Positions 1-9,255 of a DNA stretch of 41,484 bases are shown in pieces. Position 1 is the first letter of the stretch, and the number at the start of each line of letters is the position of its first letter. The translations under genes were made by a program, and so were the position numbers. Under the pieces are notes generated by a model. The model saw only the letters and a program-made list of their open reading frames with translations. It had not been told where the DNA came from and searched no databases. Origin of the DNA: Caballeronia mineralivorans PML1(12) (lineage in GTDB: Bacteria; Pseudomonadota; Gammaproteobacteria; Burkholderiales; Burkholderiaceae). The stretch covers positions 1 through 41,484 of the forward strand of contig NZ_AEJF01000139.1 in the NCBI RefSeq assembly GCF_001028175.1. Reading direction: 5' to 3'.

Positions 1-1134
1 GCCGGCGTGGCCGTGGCGCCGGGGCAGTCTCTTTCGAACGGCGCTCACGCGCAGCTTGGGCAACTGGTGCTGCAAAGCGCGACCGATGCCGAAGACATGC
101 GCATGACGCTTTTCGGGCATGGCAGGCCGGCGCCGTCGCCGGGTGCGCTGGTGTTGAGCGACGTCGTGCCGGATAACTTCTTCCGCGTGCTCGCCGACGG
201 GCATGCACTCGGCATCCTCACGGGAACGATCCTGTTCGGCATGGCGTTCGCCGCGCTCTCGAGCGAGCAGACGAGCGTGCTGAACGGCGTGTTCGAAGGC
301 ATTTACCGGACGCTCGAAACGATCATCGAGCATGCGAACCTGCTGTTGCCCGTCCTCGTATTCGGCACGGCCGCCCACGTGGTCGGGCAAACGGAGCGCG
401 CGACGCTCAGCGCGATGGGCGGCTTCCTGCTGTGCTTCGTGCTGTTCGCGTTGTTGTTGTGCGGCGTGGCGCTTGCGGCGATCGCGGCGAGCGCACGCGC
501 GCCGTTCGGGCGCGTCGTTGCGTGTCTGAAAGCGCCGATGCTGATCGGACTGACCTCCGGCAGCGCGACGGCGCCGATTCCCCACACCATCGAAGCGATG
601 AGCACGCGGCTCGGCTTCAGCCGCGGCGTCGCGGAGCTCGTCGTGCCGTTCGGCGTTGTCTTCGTGCGCGCCGGCTCTGCACTGTACTTCGCGCTTGCCG
701 CCGTATTCGTCGCCAATCTCTACAACTGCCCGCTCGGCGTCGGCGACATGGTGCTGATCGGCGCGGCCTCCGTGGTTGCTGCATTTATCTCGGCGGGGCA
801 GAGCGGCGTGGCGGGCGTCAGTTACGCGGGCTTTGTGCTGTCGATGCTGCGCTTGCCGGTCGAAGCGGCTGTGGTGCTGCTGGTCGCGATCGACCTGATT
901 TGCGAAGGACCGCGCAATCTGCTGAGTCTGCTCTGCGTCTGCACGGTGGTCGCGCTCGTGTCAGCGGGCTTGCCTGCCGATCGCCTGGCGCTGCTCGACC
1001 TGCACGCACTGCAGGAGCCGCGCGCTGTTTTGCGCTTTGCGTTTACGCGCGGGCAGCTCGCACTCACGGCCGCTTGCGTCCTGATGGCGGCATCGCTGAT
1101 CGTAATAATAGGCATAGGGGTAGGAGCGAAATGA
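1..1134 (+). CDS. SDF-family (dicarboxylate/amino acid:cation symporter-like) membrane protein, 5' end outside window
   Basis: The frame is open to the first base, so the start lies upstream; about 377 residues are visible against a usual 400-430. It is a multi-span inner-membrane protein with the SDF fold signatures in order: a PDNFF segment, an HP1-like TSGSATAPIP, a TM7 segment ending RAGSALY, an HP2-like SAGQSGVAG, and a TM8 segment DLICEGPRN. Family members use Na+ or H+ to import dicarboxylates, glutamate or aspartate. Aligned by eye, the TM7 cation motif NMDGT reads VRAGS, and the TM8 residues matching GltPh D394 and D405 are Glu and Val, while the substrate Arg (R397 equivalent) is kept. 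Coupling chemistry is therefore probably altered or lost. The stop overlaps the tssJ start by 4 bases (ATGA), placing it in the T6SS operon. The family is clear; transport function is uncertain. Confidence 0.85.
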   Translation, partial: AGVAVAPGQSLSNGAHAQLGQLVLQSATDAEDMRMTLFGHGRPAPSPGALVLSDVVPDNFFRVLADGHALGILTGTILFGMAFAALSSEQTSVLNGVFEGIYRTLETIIEHANLLLPVLVFGTAAHVVGQTERATLSAMGGFLLCFVLFALLLCGVALAAIAASARAPFGRVVACLKAPMLIGLTSGSATAPIPHTIEAMSTRLGFSRGVAELVVPFGVVFVRAGSALYFALAAVFVANLYNCPLGVGDMVLIGAASVVAAFISAGQSGVAGVSYAGFVLSMLRLPVEAAVVLLVAIDLICEGPRNLLSLLCVCTVVALVSAGLPADRLALLDLHALQEPRAVLRFAFTRGQLALTAACVLMAASLIVIIGIGVGAK

Positions 1135-1667
1135 AGAATTGCAGAATGGCCTTGATCACACCAGCGCGTATGCCAACCCGCGTGCAGCGCCTCCTATGCC
1201 GCTTCGCTGGCCTGTTGCTGACGACCTGCATCGCGGGTTTGCTGAGTGGGTGTGCGGCGCCGTCGTTCCTTAGTTTCAAGGGCGACAAGGTGAAATGGGA
1301 CGAGTTGACGCTCTCGGCCAGCGACGACGTCAACAACAACAGTCCGGTCGCCGTTGACGTCGTGTTCGTGACGGACGACGCGATGCTCGCGCGCCTTGCC
1401 GAACTGCCTGCCTCAAAGTGGTTTTCTGCGCGCGCCGATCTTGCCAGCACGTTTCCGAAGGCGCTGCGCTACTGGAGTTGGGAAGTCGTTCCGGGTCAGC
1501 GTGTCGACGTGCCCGGCGACACGTTCGACCGGCCGCGCGTGGCGGCGGCCCTCGTCTTTGCCAACTATGCAGACCCGGGCGCTCATCGCGTGCGGATCGA
1601 ACAGTTCAGTGGCCGCCTCGCGGTGCAGCTCGACAACAACACGTTTTCCGTATCGGCCGTGAAATGA
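1131..1667 (+). CDS. tssJ: T6SS outer-membrane lipoprotein TssJ
   Basis: 178 residues. TssJ is the lipoprotein that anchors the T6SS membrane complex to the outer membrane and contacts the periplasmic part of TssM. A hydrophobic signal peptide ends in the lipobox LLSGC, with the lipidated Cys at about residue 41, followed by a small beta-rich domain containing SPVAVDVVFVTDD and PGQRVDVPGD, typical of TssJ. The ATG at 1131 gives a 4-base overlap with the upstream gene. The same frame is open far upstream, but that part antiparallels the symporter gene and is not real. Operon position just before tssK agrees with the call. Other in-frame Met codons (for example residue 6) could be the true start, since the predicted signal region is long. 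Confidence 0.88.
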   Translation: MKNCRMALITPARMPTRVQRLLCRFAGLLLTTCIAGLLSGCAAPSFLSFKGDKVKWDELTLSASDDVNNNSPVAVDVVFVTDDAMLARLAELPASKWFSARADLASTFPKALRYWSWEVVPGQRVDVPGDTFDRPRVAAALVFANYADPGAHRVRIEQFSGRLAVQLDNNTFSVSAVK

Positions 1668-1763
1668 CACCGTATCAGCGTTCCATGAAACCGATGAATT
1701 CCGCACCGATGTATCGCCGCGTTCCTGCGCCGTGCTTTCTCATGCATAAAAAGGGGCGCCGCC

Positions 1764-3095
1764 ATGCATGAGCGCAACGTCCCGGTCGTGGACCGAGTCG
1801 AATGGTTCGAAGGCATGCTGCTCGCGCCACAGCATTTTCAGTTGATGAGCGCGCGAGTCGATTCGCTCGTCGCGTGGCAGACGCTCGCCGCCGCGCCGTT
1901 CAGCTGGGGCGTGCGCCGCCTCGTATTCGACAGCGGCTTGCTGCCTGTCGGCGTGGTGCGTGTGCTCGCGCTCGATGCGATCATGCCCGACGGCACGGCA
2001 GTGTCCTATGCGGCGGAGTCGAGCGGGCACGGCAGGCTCGAACTTTCGCTTGAGCCGTTCGCGGAGCAGCTCGCGAACGGGCCGCTCGATTTCTACCTGA
2101 CTTTGCCCGTTGCCGCGTCAATGCGGCGCGACAACGAGGTGCGGCGCTTTCACTCGAGCGCCGGCGTGCCGGTCGAAGACGAAGTCTCGGCGGCACCGCC
2201 CGCCGACGTGTCGCGTCTCGTGCCGAATCTCGCGCTTGCGGCGGGCGAGCTGCCCTCAGCGATGTACGTGGCGCTGCGGCTCGGTTCGGTCTACCGGGAC
2301 AACGAGGTCGTCCGTCTTGGCGAACGGCTTCCACCGCTCATCGAAATTGACCGCGGCAATCCGCTGTGGACGACCGTTGCCACGCTGCTCGGACAGTTAC
2401 GCGGCAAAGCGGCGTTCGTCGCGCGGCAGACGGCGATTCCATCGTCGAAGATCGATGACCGGCTGACGCAGCTCGAACTGAAGGACCGGCTGCGCAGCCT
2501 GCTGGCCGCGCTGCCGCTTGCCGAAGCGGTGCTGCGTACGCCGCACTTGCATCCGCTTGCACTGTATTTCGCGCTTGCCTCACTCTCCGGCTCGCTGAGC
2601 ATGCTGATGCCCGGCGGCTTGCCGCCCGTGCCGCCAGACTACGACCACGCCGATCCGCTCGCGGTATTCACGCCGCTGCTGCGTGCGTTGCGCGACGCGC
2701 TGTCCGAGGTTAGCGAAGGTTATCGGGAGCACAAGTTCGAACTACGCCACGGCGCTTTCGAGATCGCGCTGCAGCGGGAGTGGCTCGGCGCGCGGCTCGT
2801 CATCGGCCTGCGCGGCCAGTCCGAGCGCGACCTGCTCGCGTGGATGGACGGCGCGGTAGTGGGCTCGCAATCCGTCTACGCGTCGCTGCGCAGCCGCCGG
2901 GTGCTCGGCGCGTCGCGCCGTGTTGTCGAGTACGCGGAGGAGCTGGGTATCCGTTCGGGGTCCGGCTATCTGCTGTTCGAAATCCAGGCCGACCCGGTGC
3001 TCGTGCTTGCGAGCGAGTCGCTTATTATCAGTAACCCTAATGAAAGTGCAAGCGCACAGCGGCCACAGGAAATGCTGCTGTTCGTGAAGGGCTGA
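1764..3095 (+). CDS. tssK: T6SS baseplate protein TssK (ImpJ/VasE)
   Basis: 443 residues, the usual length for TssK. TssK trimers connect the phage-like baseplate (TssEFG) to the TssJLM membrane complex. The N-terminus VEWFEGMLLAPQHFQ is the hallmark of the family, and the C-terminal part has the expected YLLFEIQ segment in the region that binds TssL/TssM. AAGGGG lies seven bases before the ATG at 1764. About 100 bases separate it from tssJ without another gene, and tssL follows after 25 bases. Confidence 0.95.
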   Translation: MHERNVPVVDRVEWFEGMLLAPQHFQLMSARVDSLVAWQTLAAAPFSWGVRRLVFDSGLLPVGVVRVLALDAIMPDGTAVSYAAESSGHGRLELSLEPFAEQLANGPLDFYLTLPVAASMRRDNEVRRFHSSAGVPVEDEVSAAPPADVSRLVPNLALAAGELPSAMYVALRLGSVYRDNEVVRLGERLPPLIEIDRGNPLWTTVATLLGQLRGKAAFVARQTAIPSSKIDDRLTQLELKDRLRSLLAALPLAEAVLRTPHLHPLALYFALASLSGSLSMLMPGGLPPVPPDYDHADPLAVFTPLLRALRDALSEVSEGYREHKFELRHGAFEIALQREWLGARLVIGLRGQSERDLLAWMDGAVVGSQSVYASLRSRRVLGASRRVVEYAEELGIRSGSGYLLFEIQADPVLVLASESLIISNPNESASAQRPQEMLLFVKG

Positions 3096-3120
3096 CAGTC
3101 AATAAAAAGGTAGACCGGGC

Positions 3121-3873
3121 ATGGCACGCAATCGATTCGAATCCGAAGAAAACGACTTGATCACGGCGCAGTTTCGCAGCTTTCTCCACGAACTCACGGG
3201 AGCGCAAAAGCGCTTTTCGGAGTCGCCTGACGCCGATCCGGAACTGGCTGCGCACGGGATGAGCCGGCATCTGCTGAACCTGCTGGAAATCCAGACGTTG
3301 CAGTCGCACCGCGAAGGCACGCGCTTCGACATGGAGAACCTGGCGGACGCCCGCTATCTGAAGGCGGTGCTCGCCGACGAAATCCTGCTCAACACGCAGT
3401 GGACCGGCCGCGAACGCTGGACCGCGTATCTGCTCGAATCGACGCTGTTTCGTACCAATGTCGCGGGTGATCTCGTATTCCGCAAGATTGAGCAATTGCT
3501 GTCGGATCGGGAGCCGTCGCGCCGGGACGTCGCGCGGATATGCCTGTTCTCGCTGGCGATGGGGTTCCAGGGCCGCTTCCGCGGCGCGGACGCGGCTGCG
3601 CAATTGCGCAGCTATCGCGAGGAGTTGTATGAGTTCATCTATCAACGGCGCGCCGATCTCGGCGGACGCGAGCGTGTGCTGGCGGATACCGCTTATGCAA
3701 ACACGATTTCGCATATCGCGCCGCGCAAGCTGCCGACGGTAAGCCGCTGGACAATGATCGGTCTGCTCGCAATGGTGGCGCTGCTGGCAGTGTCGGAAGT
3801 ACTGTGGCTGTGGCAATCGTGGCCGGTGCGCGAAGCGCTGCGCGGCGATGCGGTGGCGGGGGTGAAGTCATGA
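3121..3873 (+). CDS. tssL: T6SS membrane-complex protein TssL (DotU/IcmH family), short form
   Basis: 250 residues. TssL is an inner-membrane protein with a cytoplasmic helical hook domain and one C-terminal transmembrane helix; it binds TssM and docks the baseplate. The DotU domain is recognisable from ADARYLKAVLADEILLNT, the Trp/Thr-rich WTGRERW segment and SLAMGFQGRFRG. One hydrophobic helix lies at about residues 213-233, close to the C-terminus. No OmpA-like peptidoglycan-binding extension follows, so cell-wall anchoring would need another protein. It sits between tssK and tssM as in most T6SS loci. Confidence 0.93.
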   Translation: MARNRFESEENDLITAQFRSFLHELTGAQKRFSESPDADPELAAHGMSRHLLNLLEIQTLQSHREGTRFDMENLADARYLKAVLADEILLNTQWTGRERWTAYLLESTLFRTNVAGDLVFRKIEQLLSDREPSRRDVARICLFSLAMGFQGRFRGADAAAQLRSYREELYEFIYQRRADLGGRERVLADTAYANTISHIAPRKLPTVSRWTMIGLLAMVALLAVSEVLWLWQSWPVREALRGDAVAGVKS

Positions 3874-3910
3874 GCCGGCTGTACAAGCTGCAATCTGCGG
3901 GAGTTCGCGC

Positions 3911-6900
3911 ATGCTGACAAGTAACCTGTTCCTGCTTTCGCTGGCGCTGCTGATCCTGGTCGTGTGCGCGGTACTCGGCGCGGTGGTGTATTTCGCCGCG
4001 CACAACGCGCAGAGCAAGCCGACGGCTGCGCGCAAGATCGTGCGGCTGCGCGCCGATTCGCTGCGCAATGCGTTCCGGCAGGCCGTCGAGCTGATCGAAG
4101 GCAATATTGCGTCGCGCTCGGAGCGCTACAACATTCCGTGGGTCATGGTCCTGAGCGAAGGCGACGACCCGCGGCCGCTGCCGATCTCGCAGGCGGGCGT
4201 CGCGAGCGTGCTGAGCGCCGAAGCCGCGAGTTCCGCTGCGACCCAGGGGATCTCGTGGCACTTCTTCGACCGCGGCATCGTGATCGACATCAAGGCGGCC
4301 TATCTGGGTTCACCCGATGAAGACAGCGACGAAAAACCCTGGGACGAATTCCTGAGCCTGTGCCGCCAATACCGGCCCCAGCGTCCGTTCGATTCGGTCG
4401 TGGTCACCGTGCCGGCCGCCATGCTGCTTGCCGATCATACCGACGCGCGGCTCGAACTCGTCCGCCATGCGAAACTCGCGCATCGCCGGCTGTGGCTTGC
4501 GCAGAACCGCTTTGCAATGCGCTTCGCCGTATACGTCATCGTGACCGGCTGCGAGACGCTGACTGGCTTCGCCGCGTTCGCGCGTGCGTTGCCCGAGCCG
4601 CTGCGCGCAAGCATGCTCGGCTGGTCGTCGCCTTACGACCTGTCTGTCACCTATCAGGCCGACTGGGTCGACACGGCAATGGGCAGCATCGAGCGAGCGG
4701 TCTCCGACGCGAGCGCCGAACTGTTCGCGCTCGATTCGGGCCATCTCGACGCGCGCGAGTTCATGTTGCTGCCTGCGCGGATCGACGCCATCCGCCCGCA
4801 GTTGCAGCTTTATGTCGACGAACTGCTGCGGCCAAGCGCTTATCACGAGCCGTTCTTTTTCCGCGGCATCTACCTGACGGGCGACAGCAGCGAACTCGCG
4901 CAGCGCGGCGTCGAGCAGGACGCGTCGGCTGAACTCGCCGTGCTGGAGGCCGCTTACGGTTCATACGACCGCGAGCCGGGCTTCGGCGGCGGTGACGACG
5001 CAGCGGCAAGCACGGAGATCGTCGTTCATGGGCAGGACGGCCGGCCGGCCAACGACCTGATGCTTCAGCCTGCCTTCCTGCGCGATCTGTTCGACAAGAA
5101 GATCTTTCTCGAATACGGCCTGACGCGACCCTCCCGCTCACAGCATCTCGCACGGCCGGCGCTGCACCGCGCGCTGCGCTGGGGCGGCATCGTCGTGCTC
5201 GGCGGCTGGGGACTCGGCCTCGTTGTCGCGACCACGCAGCTCAATCATCGTAACGGCCCCCTGGTGGCCGCGCTCGACGGCCTGAGCCGCGACGCGCAGG
5301 AGCGCGTTGCCGCGGAGCAGGGTGGCCAGAAGCTGCCGGCGGACTGGTATCGCAGCAAGGCTCTGGCGCTGATCGGGCTGAACGACCGGCTGCGCACAGG
5401 CACGTTCTGGACCGTGTTCATGCCCGGCTCGTGGGACATCGTGGACGATCTCAACACCCGCGTTCAGGCGCGTTTCGAACGCGAGTTCGGCGAGATCGCG
5501 GTGACGGCTCTGGAGCGCGCGATGCTCGCGCAGGTGGGCCGGTTGACCGGCGTCGCGAGCGATCCGGGTACCGGCCAGCTGATCGTCGGCGACGACTGCG
5601 CGGCGCCGCTGAGCATGAGCGGCGATGCGTCCGGAGGGGATAGCCTCGCGCTCGAAGACCTCGCTGCGATGCGGGCGTTGCAGCGCTACGTGGGCTCGGT
5701 GAACCAGCTCGACGCTGCATTGCAGGCGATGCAGCGTCTACAGCTGCCGTCGGCGGACAACGCCGACGCGCTGCGGCTCGCCGTGCGCTACGCGTTCGGC
5801 GCGGAACTGCAGGGCAACGTGGCGGGCAGCCTGCCGTACTTCTATCGCGACGCGCATCACGCTGGCGCGTATGCTGCAGACGGCGTCGGCGGCATCAACC
5901 TGCCCGCCGTGCAACAAGCGCTGCGCTGCACGCTCGACAAGGGCGCGCAGCAGCTCGACAACGCGATGTTCACCACCAATCCACTGCTCGCGGCCGAGCG
6001 CTCGGTGACCGGCCATCTGAGCAATCTGACTGACGCCGACGCGAGCGTTGCCGGTTTCACGCAGCTCACCAGCGATTACCGTGCGGTCGTGGCGGGCATC
6101 GACATGCAGCAGGACCTGCTCGCGGCCGGTAAGGGCGGTTGGATGCGGCAGCCGCAATTCGCGCCCGGACCGGTCTATGACCGCGTGTACGCGCGTGTCG
6201 CACAGAGTGGCTTGCTCGGGCCGGACCTTGCCGTGCGCCTGCGCGAGCGCTCCGGCACCGCGTTCCGGGCGTTCAGGAGCGAGCTCGCGCTGCGCTTGGG
6301 CGACGCCGACGGCGGCATCGTGTGGAGCGACAAAGGCGCGCGCTATGCGGTGTCGCCCGCGCGTCTTGCGATGCGTGACGGCCTGACCCGGCTGCTGAAT
6401 CAATCGTTCTGGATGTTGCCGCGCAATCTGGATCTGCCGCCGGTACCGGACGGTTCTGCCGTGACGTGGGACCGCGCGCAACTCGATCAGGCGGCGGCGC
6501 TCGGCGACGTGCGCAAGCGTTTCCTCGCCGATGGCCTGACTGGCTTGCCGGGAGCTCTGCGCCCGGTGGTCGGGCAGGCGCTGGACACGCAGTTCGCGCG
6601 CCTGATGCTCGATCAGGTGGCAGCCGCGGCCGTGGTGACGCCGATACAGGGCGAGCCGGACAGCGCCGCCTTCGATGCCTCGCGCACCCGCCTCGCGAAG
6701 ATTCGCGCGATGCTCGCCGAGATGGGCGCGGCAACGCAGGTCGACGAGCTGGATGCGCTTGTGTCGCGCGATGCGATCGAGCATCTGCGCCTCGTCGACG
6801 ACGCACTGACGCGCTCGGATCTGTACGCGACGCAGCCTGCCAGCAGGTCTTCGGACAGTGCGCGTACATCGGTGCTGGCGGCGTTCGGTATCGGCGATAC

Positions 6901-8071
6901 GGCGGGGCTCGGCGCCTATCTGGATCAGCAGGCCGTGCGCGCGGCGGCGCTCGGCAAACCAGCGGCCGTGTATTTGTCCGCACTCAGTGCAAGCGATGCC
7001 GGCACGCCGCTCGCGCAGCGCTGGCAGGCCATCGAACGCGATCTCGACCGTTATCAGTTGAAGAACCCGAACAGCAGTCTGCTGATGCTGGAGCAATTCG
7101 TGCGTACGGTAGCAGCCGATCCGGGCGCAGGCGACTGCCTTGGCCGCTTCCCGCCGCGGCCGTCCGCAGCCGGTATCGGCGACTATTTCAGCGCGTTGCA
7201 CCTGCGGCTGTACGACAGCCTGCTGGCGCGCTGCGGCCAGGGTTATGTCAGTGATCTCCAGCAGCAGTGGGGCGGTTTCGCCGAGGCGTTCAACCAGAGC
7301 ATCGCGGGGCGCCAGCCGTTTGGCGGCGTGGCGCGAGCAGGCAGTGCAGGCAGTGCGGAGGCCGGCCCGGCCGATTTCGGCGAACTCGGCCAGACGCTCA
7401 AGCGCTATGGGCGCGTCTCGCGGATCTTCCAGCAGGCCCGCAACGGCCCGGGCGACCGCGTGCTCGGGGGCAACGTGCGGCTGCGCCAGTTCATCGATAA
7501 CTTCGAGCAGGTCGATGCACTGCTCGCGCCGCTCTATCCGGCCGGCGACGGGGCGGCGACGGGCTATGACGTCAGCGTCGATTTCCGCGCCAACCGGATC
7601 GGCGAGATCGCGGCCAACCAGGTGATCGACTGGACGCTCAGGATTGGCGACCAGAGCGTGTCGCTGCACGACGCGCCACGCGCACTGCACTGGGAGTACG
7701 GCATGCCGGTCTCGCTGGTGCTGCGTTTTGCAAAGGACTCGCCACTGAACGCGACCAACGATTCGCCGCAGCGCGCGTTCTCGACCGATGGCCGCACGCT
7801 GACCTGGCAGTTCGCCGATCCCTGGGCGCTGATTTCGTTTGTGTCGCAGCAGCGCGTTGCCGACGTGGGCGCGCAGGCAAGCAGCACCGCGCAACTGCTC
7901 AGGTTCGACTTCCCGCTGGGCACGGTGAGCGCCGCGGACCTTGCACTGCTGCCGAAACAGACGCGCGCACAGGTATATCTGCGCCTCACGCTGACTGCCG
8001 CCGGCAAGAAAACTCCTTTGTCCTGGCCAAGGAGCTTCCCAACTCGTGCGCCTGACTGGAGCGCCCTATGA
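3911..8071 (+). CDS. tssM: T6SS membrane-complex protein TssM (IcmF/VasK), degenerate Walker A
   Basis: 1386 residues, somewhat longer than many TssM. TssM spans the inner membrane and reaches through the periplasm to TssJ. Hydrophobic segments lie at about residues 6-30 and 420-437; the cytoplasmic domain between them has the G-domain fold. In the P-loop region (about residues 76-96) the strand PWVMVLSEGD is followed by DPRPLPISQAG, so the GxxxxGK[ST] motif is absent. The Walker-B-like region FFDRGIVIDI is at about 118-127. The C-terminal beta domain is recognisable near QFADPWALISF. GGGAG precedes the ATG at 3911. The stop overlaps tssA by 4 bases. NTP binding is probably lost, which some T6SSs tolerate; structure and context still fit TssM well. 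Confidence 0.93.
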   Translation: MLTSNLFLLSLALLILVVCAVLGAVVYFAAHNAQSKPTAARKIVRLRADSLRNAFRQAVELIEGNIASRSERYNIPWVMVLSEGDDPRPLPISQAGVASVLSAEAASSAATQGISWHFFDRGIVIDIKAAYLGSPDEDSDEKPWDEFLSLCRQYRPQRPFDSVVVTVPAAMLLADHTDARLELVRHAKLAHRRLWLAQNRFAMRFAVYVIVTGCETLTGFAAFARALPEPLRASMLGWSSPYDLSVTYQADWVDTAMGSIERAVSDASAELFALDSGHLDAREFMLLPARIDAIRPQLQLYVDELLRPSAYHEPFFFRGIYLTGDSSELAQRGVEQDASAELAVLEAAYGSYDREPGFGGGDDAAASTEIVVHGQDGRPANDLMLQPAFLRDLFDKKIFLEYGLTRPSRSQHLARPALHRALRWGGIVVLGGWGLGLVVATTQLNHRNGPLVAALDGLSRDAQERVAAEQGGQKLPADWYRSKALALIGLNDRLRTGTFWTVFMPGSWDIVDDLNTRVQARFEREFGEIAVTALERAMLAQVGRLTGVASDPGTGQLIVGDDCAAPLSMSGDASGGDSLALEDLAAMRALQRYVGSVNQLDAALQAMQRLQLPSADNADALRLAVRYAFGAELQGNVAGSLPYFYRDAHHAGAYAADGVGGINLPAVQQALRCTLDKGAQQLDNAMFTTNPLLAAERSVTGHLSNLTDADASVAGFTQLTSDYRAVVAGIDMQQDLLAAGKGGWMRQPQFAPGPVYDRVYARVAQSGLLGPDLAVRLRERSGTAFRAFRSELALRLGDADGGIVWSDKGARYAVSPARLAMRDGLTRLLNQSFWMLPRNLDLPPVPDGSAVTWDRAQLDQAAALGDVRKRFLADGLTGLPGALRPVVGQALDTQFARLMLDQVAAAAVVTPIQGEPDSAAFDASRTRLAKIRAMLAEMGAATQVDELDALVSRDAIEHLRLVDDALTRSDLYATQPASRSSDSARTSVLAAFGIGDTAGLGAYLDQQAVRAAALGKPAAVYLSALSASDAGTPLAQRWQAIERDLDRYQLKNPNSSLLMLEQFVRTVAADPGAGDCLGRFPPRPSAAGIGDYFSALHLRLYDSLLARCGQGYVSDLQQQWGGFAEAFNQSIAGRQPFGGVARAGSAGSAEAGPADFGELGQTLKRYGRVSRIFQQARNGPGDRVLGGNVRLRQFIDNFEQVDALLAPLYPAGDGAATGYDVSVDFRANRIGEIAANQVIDWTLRIGDQSVSLHDAPRALHWEYGMPVSLVLRFAKDSPLNATNDSPQRAFSTDGRTLTWQFADPWALISFVSQQRVADVGAQASSTAQLLRFDFPLGTVSAADLALLPKQTRAQVYLRLTLTAAGKKTPLSWPRSFPTRAPDWSAL

Positions 8072-9180
8072 ATTCAACTTACTCGCTGGACACCGAGATG
8101 GACGTGAGCCTCGACGCACATCCCTTGCTCGCACCGCTGCCGGGAGACGACGGCGTGGGCGACTCCCTGCGCAGCGATCCGATCTACCGGATGATCCGCG
8201 ACGCACGGCGCCAGGACGACGCATCGCTGCCAATGGGGGAATGGGAGCGCCCGCTCGTCAAGGCCGACTGGAAGGCCGTAGCCGCCTTGTGCAGCGAGGC
8301 GCTGCACACTCGCAGCAAGGATTTCCAGCTCGCGGCATGGCTTTGCGAGGCGTGGACCCATCTGCATGGGATCGATGGCCTCGTGGCCGGCACGCAGTTG
8401 CTGACCGGCTTCGCCGAGCGCTACTGGGATACCGCATATCCGCAACTGGAAGACGGCGATACCGACGCGAGAGCCGCACCTTTTGTGTGGCTCAACCAAA
8501 CGCTTGCGTTGGTGCTGTCGTTGAATGTTCCGCTTATGGCAATCGACGGGCGTGAGCCGGCGGCACTCAGCCTCGACGAGTATCAGCGGGCTATTGCCAC
8601 GCCCGGAGCAGAGGAGGACGGTGTGCTGACGCGCGAGTTGCTCGACCAGCATGTGGTGAGAGCAGGCAATCTCGCCGCGCTCGCACGGCTGCAGCATCGC
8701 CTCGTCGTGGCGCGTGATGCCTGGGACAGGTTTGCGCGGCTGGTCGATATCCGGCTGGATGCGAATGCGCCGAGTTTTGCGCCTGTCGCGGATGCGTTGG
8801 CGCGCCTTTCCCGGGCCGCAACGGGATTGATCGGCGAGCATGCGATGCCGGCGCTGCCCGCGAGTAATGCGGCGGCTGAAACGTCTATTCAGATTGACGA
8901 AGAGGCAGCCGCGCCAGCGCACACGCGCGCTATTGCCCAGGTGGTTTCCGCAGGAGCCGTCGCGAGCCTCGCCGGCATGATTGCCGACCGGACCCACGCG
9001 TACCGGCTGCTGCACGACATCGCTGACTATCTGGCGCGTCACGAGCCGCATAGCCCCACGCCGTACCTCCTCAAGCGGGCCTTGTCCTGGGAGCGGATGT
9101 CGCTGGCGGAGCTGATGCGGGACATCGGGCGCAAAGAGGGTGACCTAGGGGCCTACCTTTCGATGCTTGGCCTCGAGTGA
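8068..9180 (+). CDS. tssA: T6SS assembly protein TssA (ImpA N-terminal family)
   Basis: 370 residues. The N-terminal ImpA_N domain (about residues 15-140) shows the usual pattern: PLAP-like opening, DPIYRMIRDARRQ, a W-K-A-V-A segment, then LAAWLCEAWTHLHGIDGL and YWDTAYPQ. TssA caps and primes baseplate and sheath assembly, and class differences lie in the C-terminal half. Here that half ends with SPTPYLLKRALSW and GAYLSMLGLE, which resembles the conserved C-terminal segment of one TssA class. The start overlaps the tssM stop (ATGA). Immediately after the stop is a short GC hairpin without a T-run (9181-9198). Confidence 0.92.
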   Translation: MNSTYSLDTEMDVSLDAHPLLAPLPGDDGVGDSLRSDPIYRMIRDARRQDDASLPMGEWERPLVKADWKAVAALCSEALHTRSKDFQLAAWLCEAWTHLHGIDGLVAGTQLLTGFAERYWDTAYPQLEDGDTDARAAPFVWLNQTLALVLSLNVPLMAIDGREPAALSLDEYQRAIATPGAEEDGVLTRELLDQHVVRAGNLAALARLQHRLVVARDAWDRFARLVDIRLDANAPSFAPVADALARLSRAATGLIGEHAMPALPASNAAAETSIQIDEEAAAPAHTRAIAQVVSAGAVASLAGMIADRTHAYRLLHDIADYLARHEPHSPTPYLLKRALSWERMSLAELMRDIGRKEGDLGAYLSMLGLE

Positions 9181-9255
9181 GCGCCGTTTTCGCGGCGCCG
9201 CAGGTCAGGCGATCCACTATTGCTCATTGCTCTATATCCTCTTATTGGAGATGTC

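Noticed and set aside
5738..7894. Long open frame of 718 codons on the minus strand opposite tssM
   Set aside because: It is antisense to a certain gene in GC-rich DNA, where such open frames are common. Its protein is Arg/His/Gln-rich with no fold or motif and no ribosome binding site.
9181..9198. GC hairpin right after tssA as an intrinsic terminator
   Set aside because: Only a 6-bp stem and no T-run; it cannot be used to separate tssA from the following gene.
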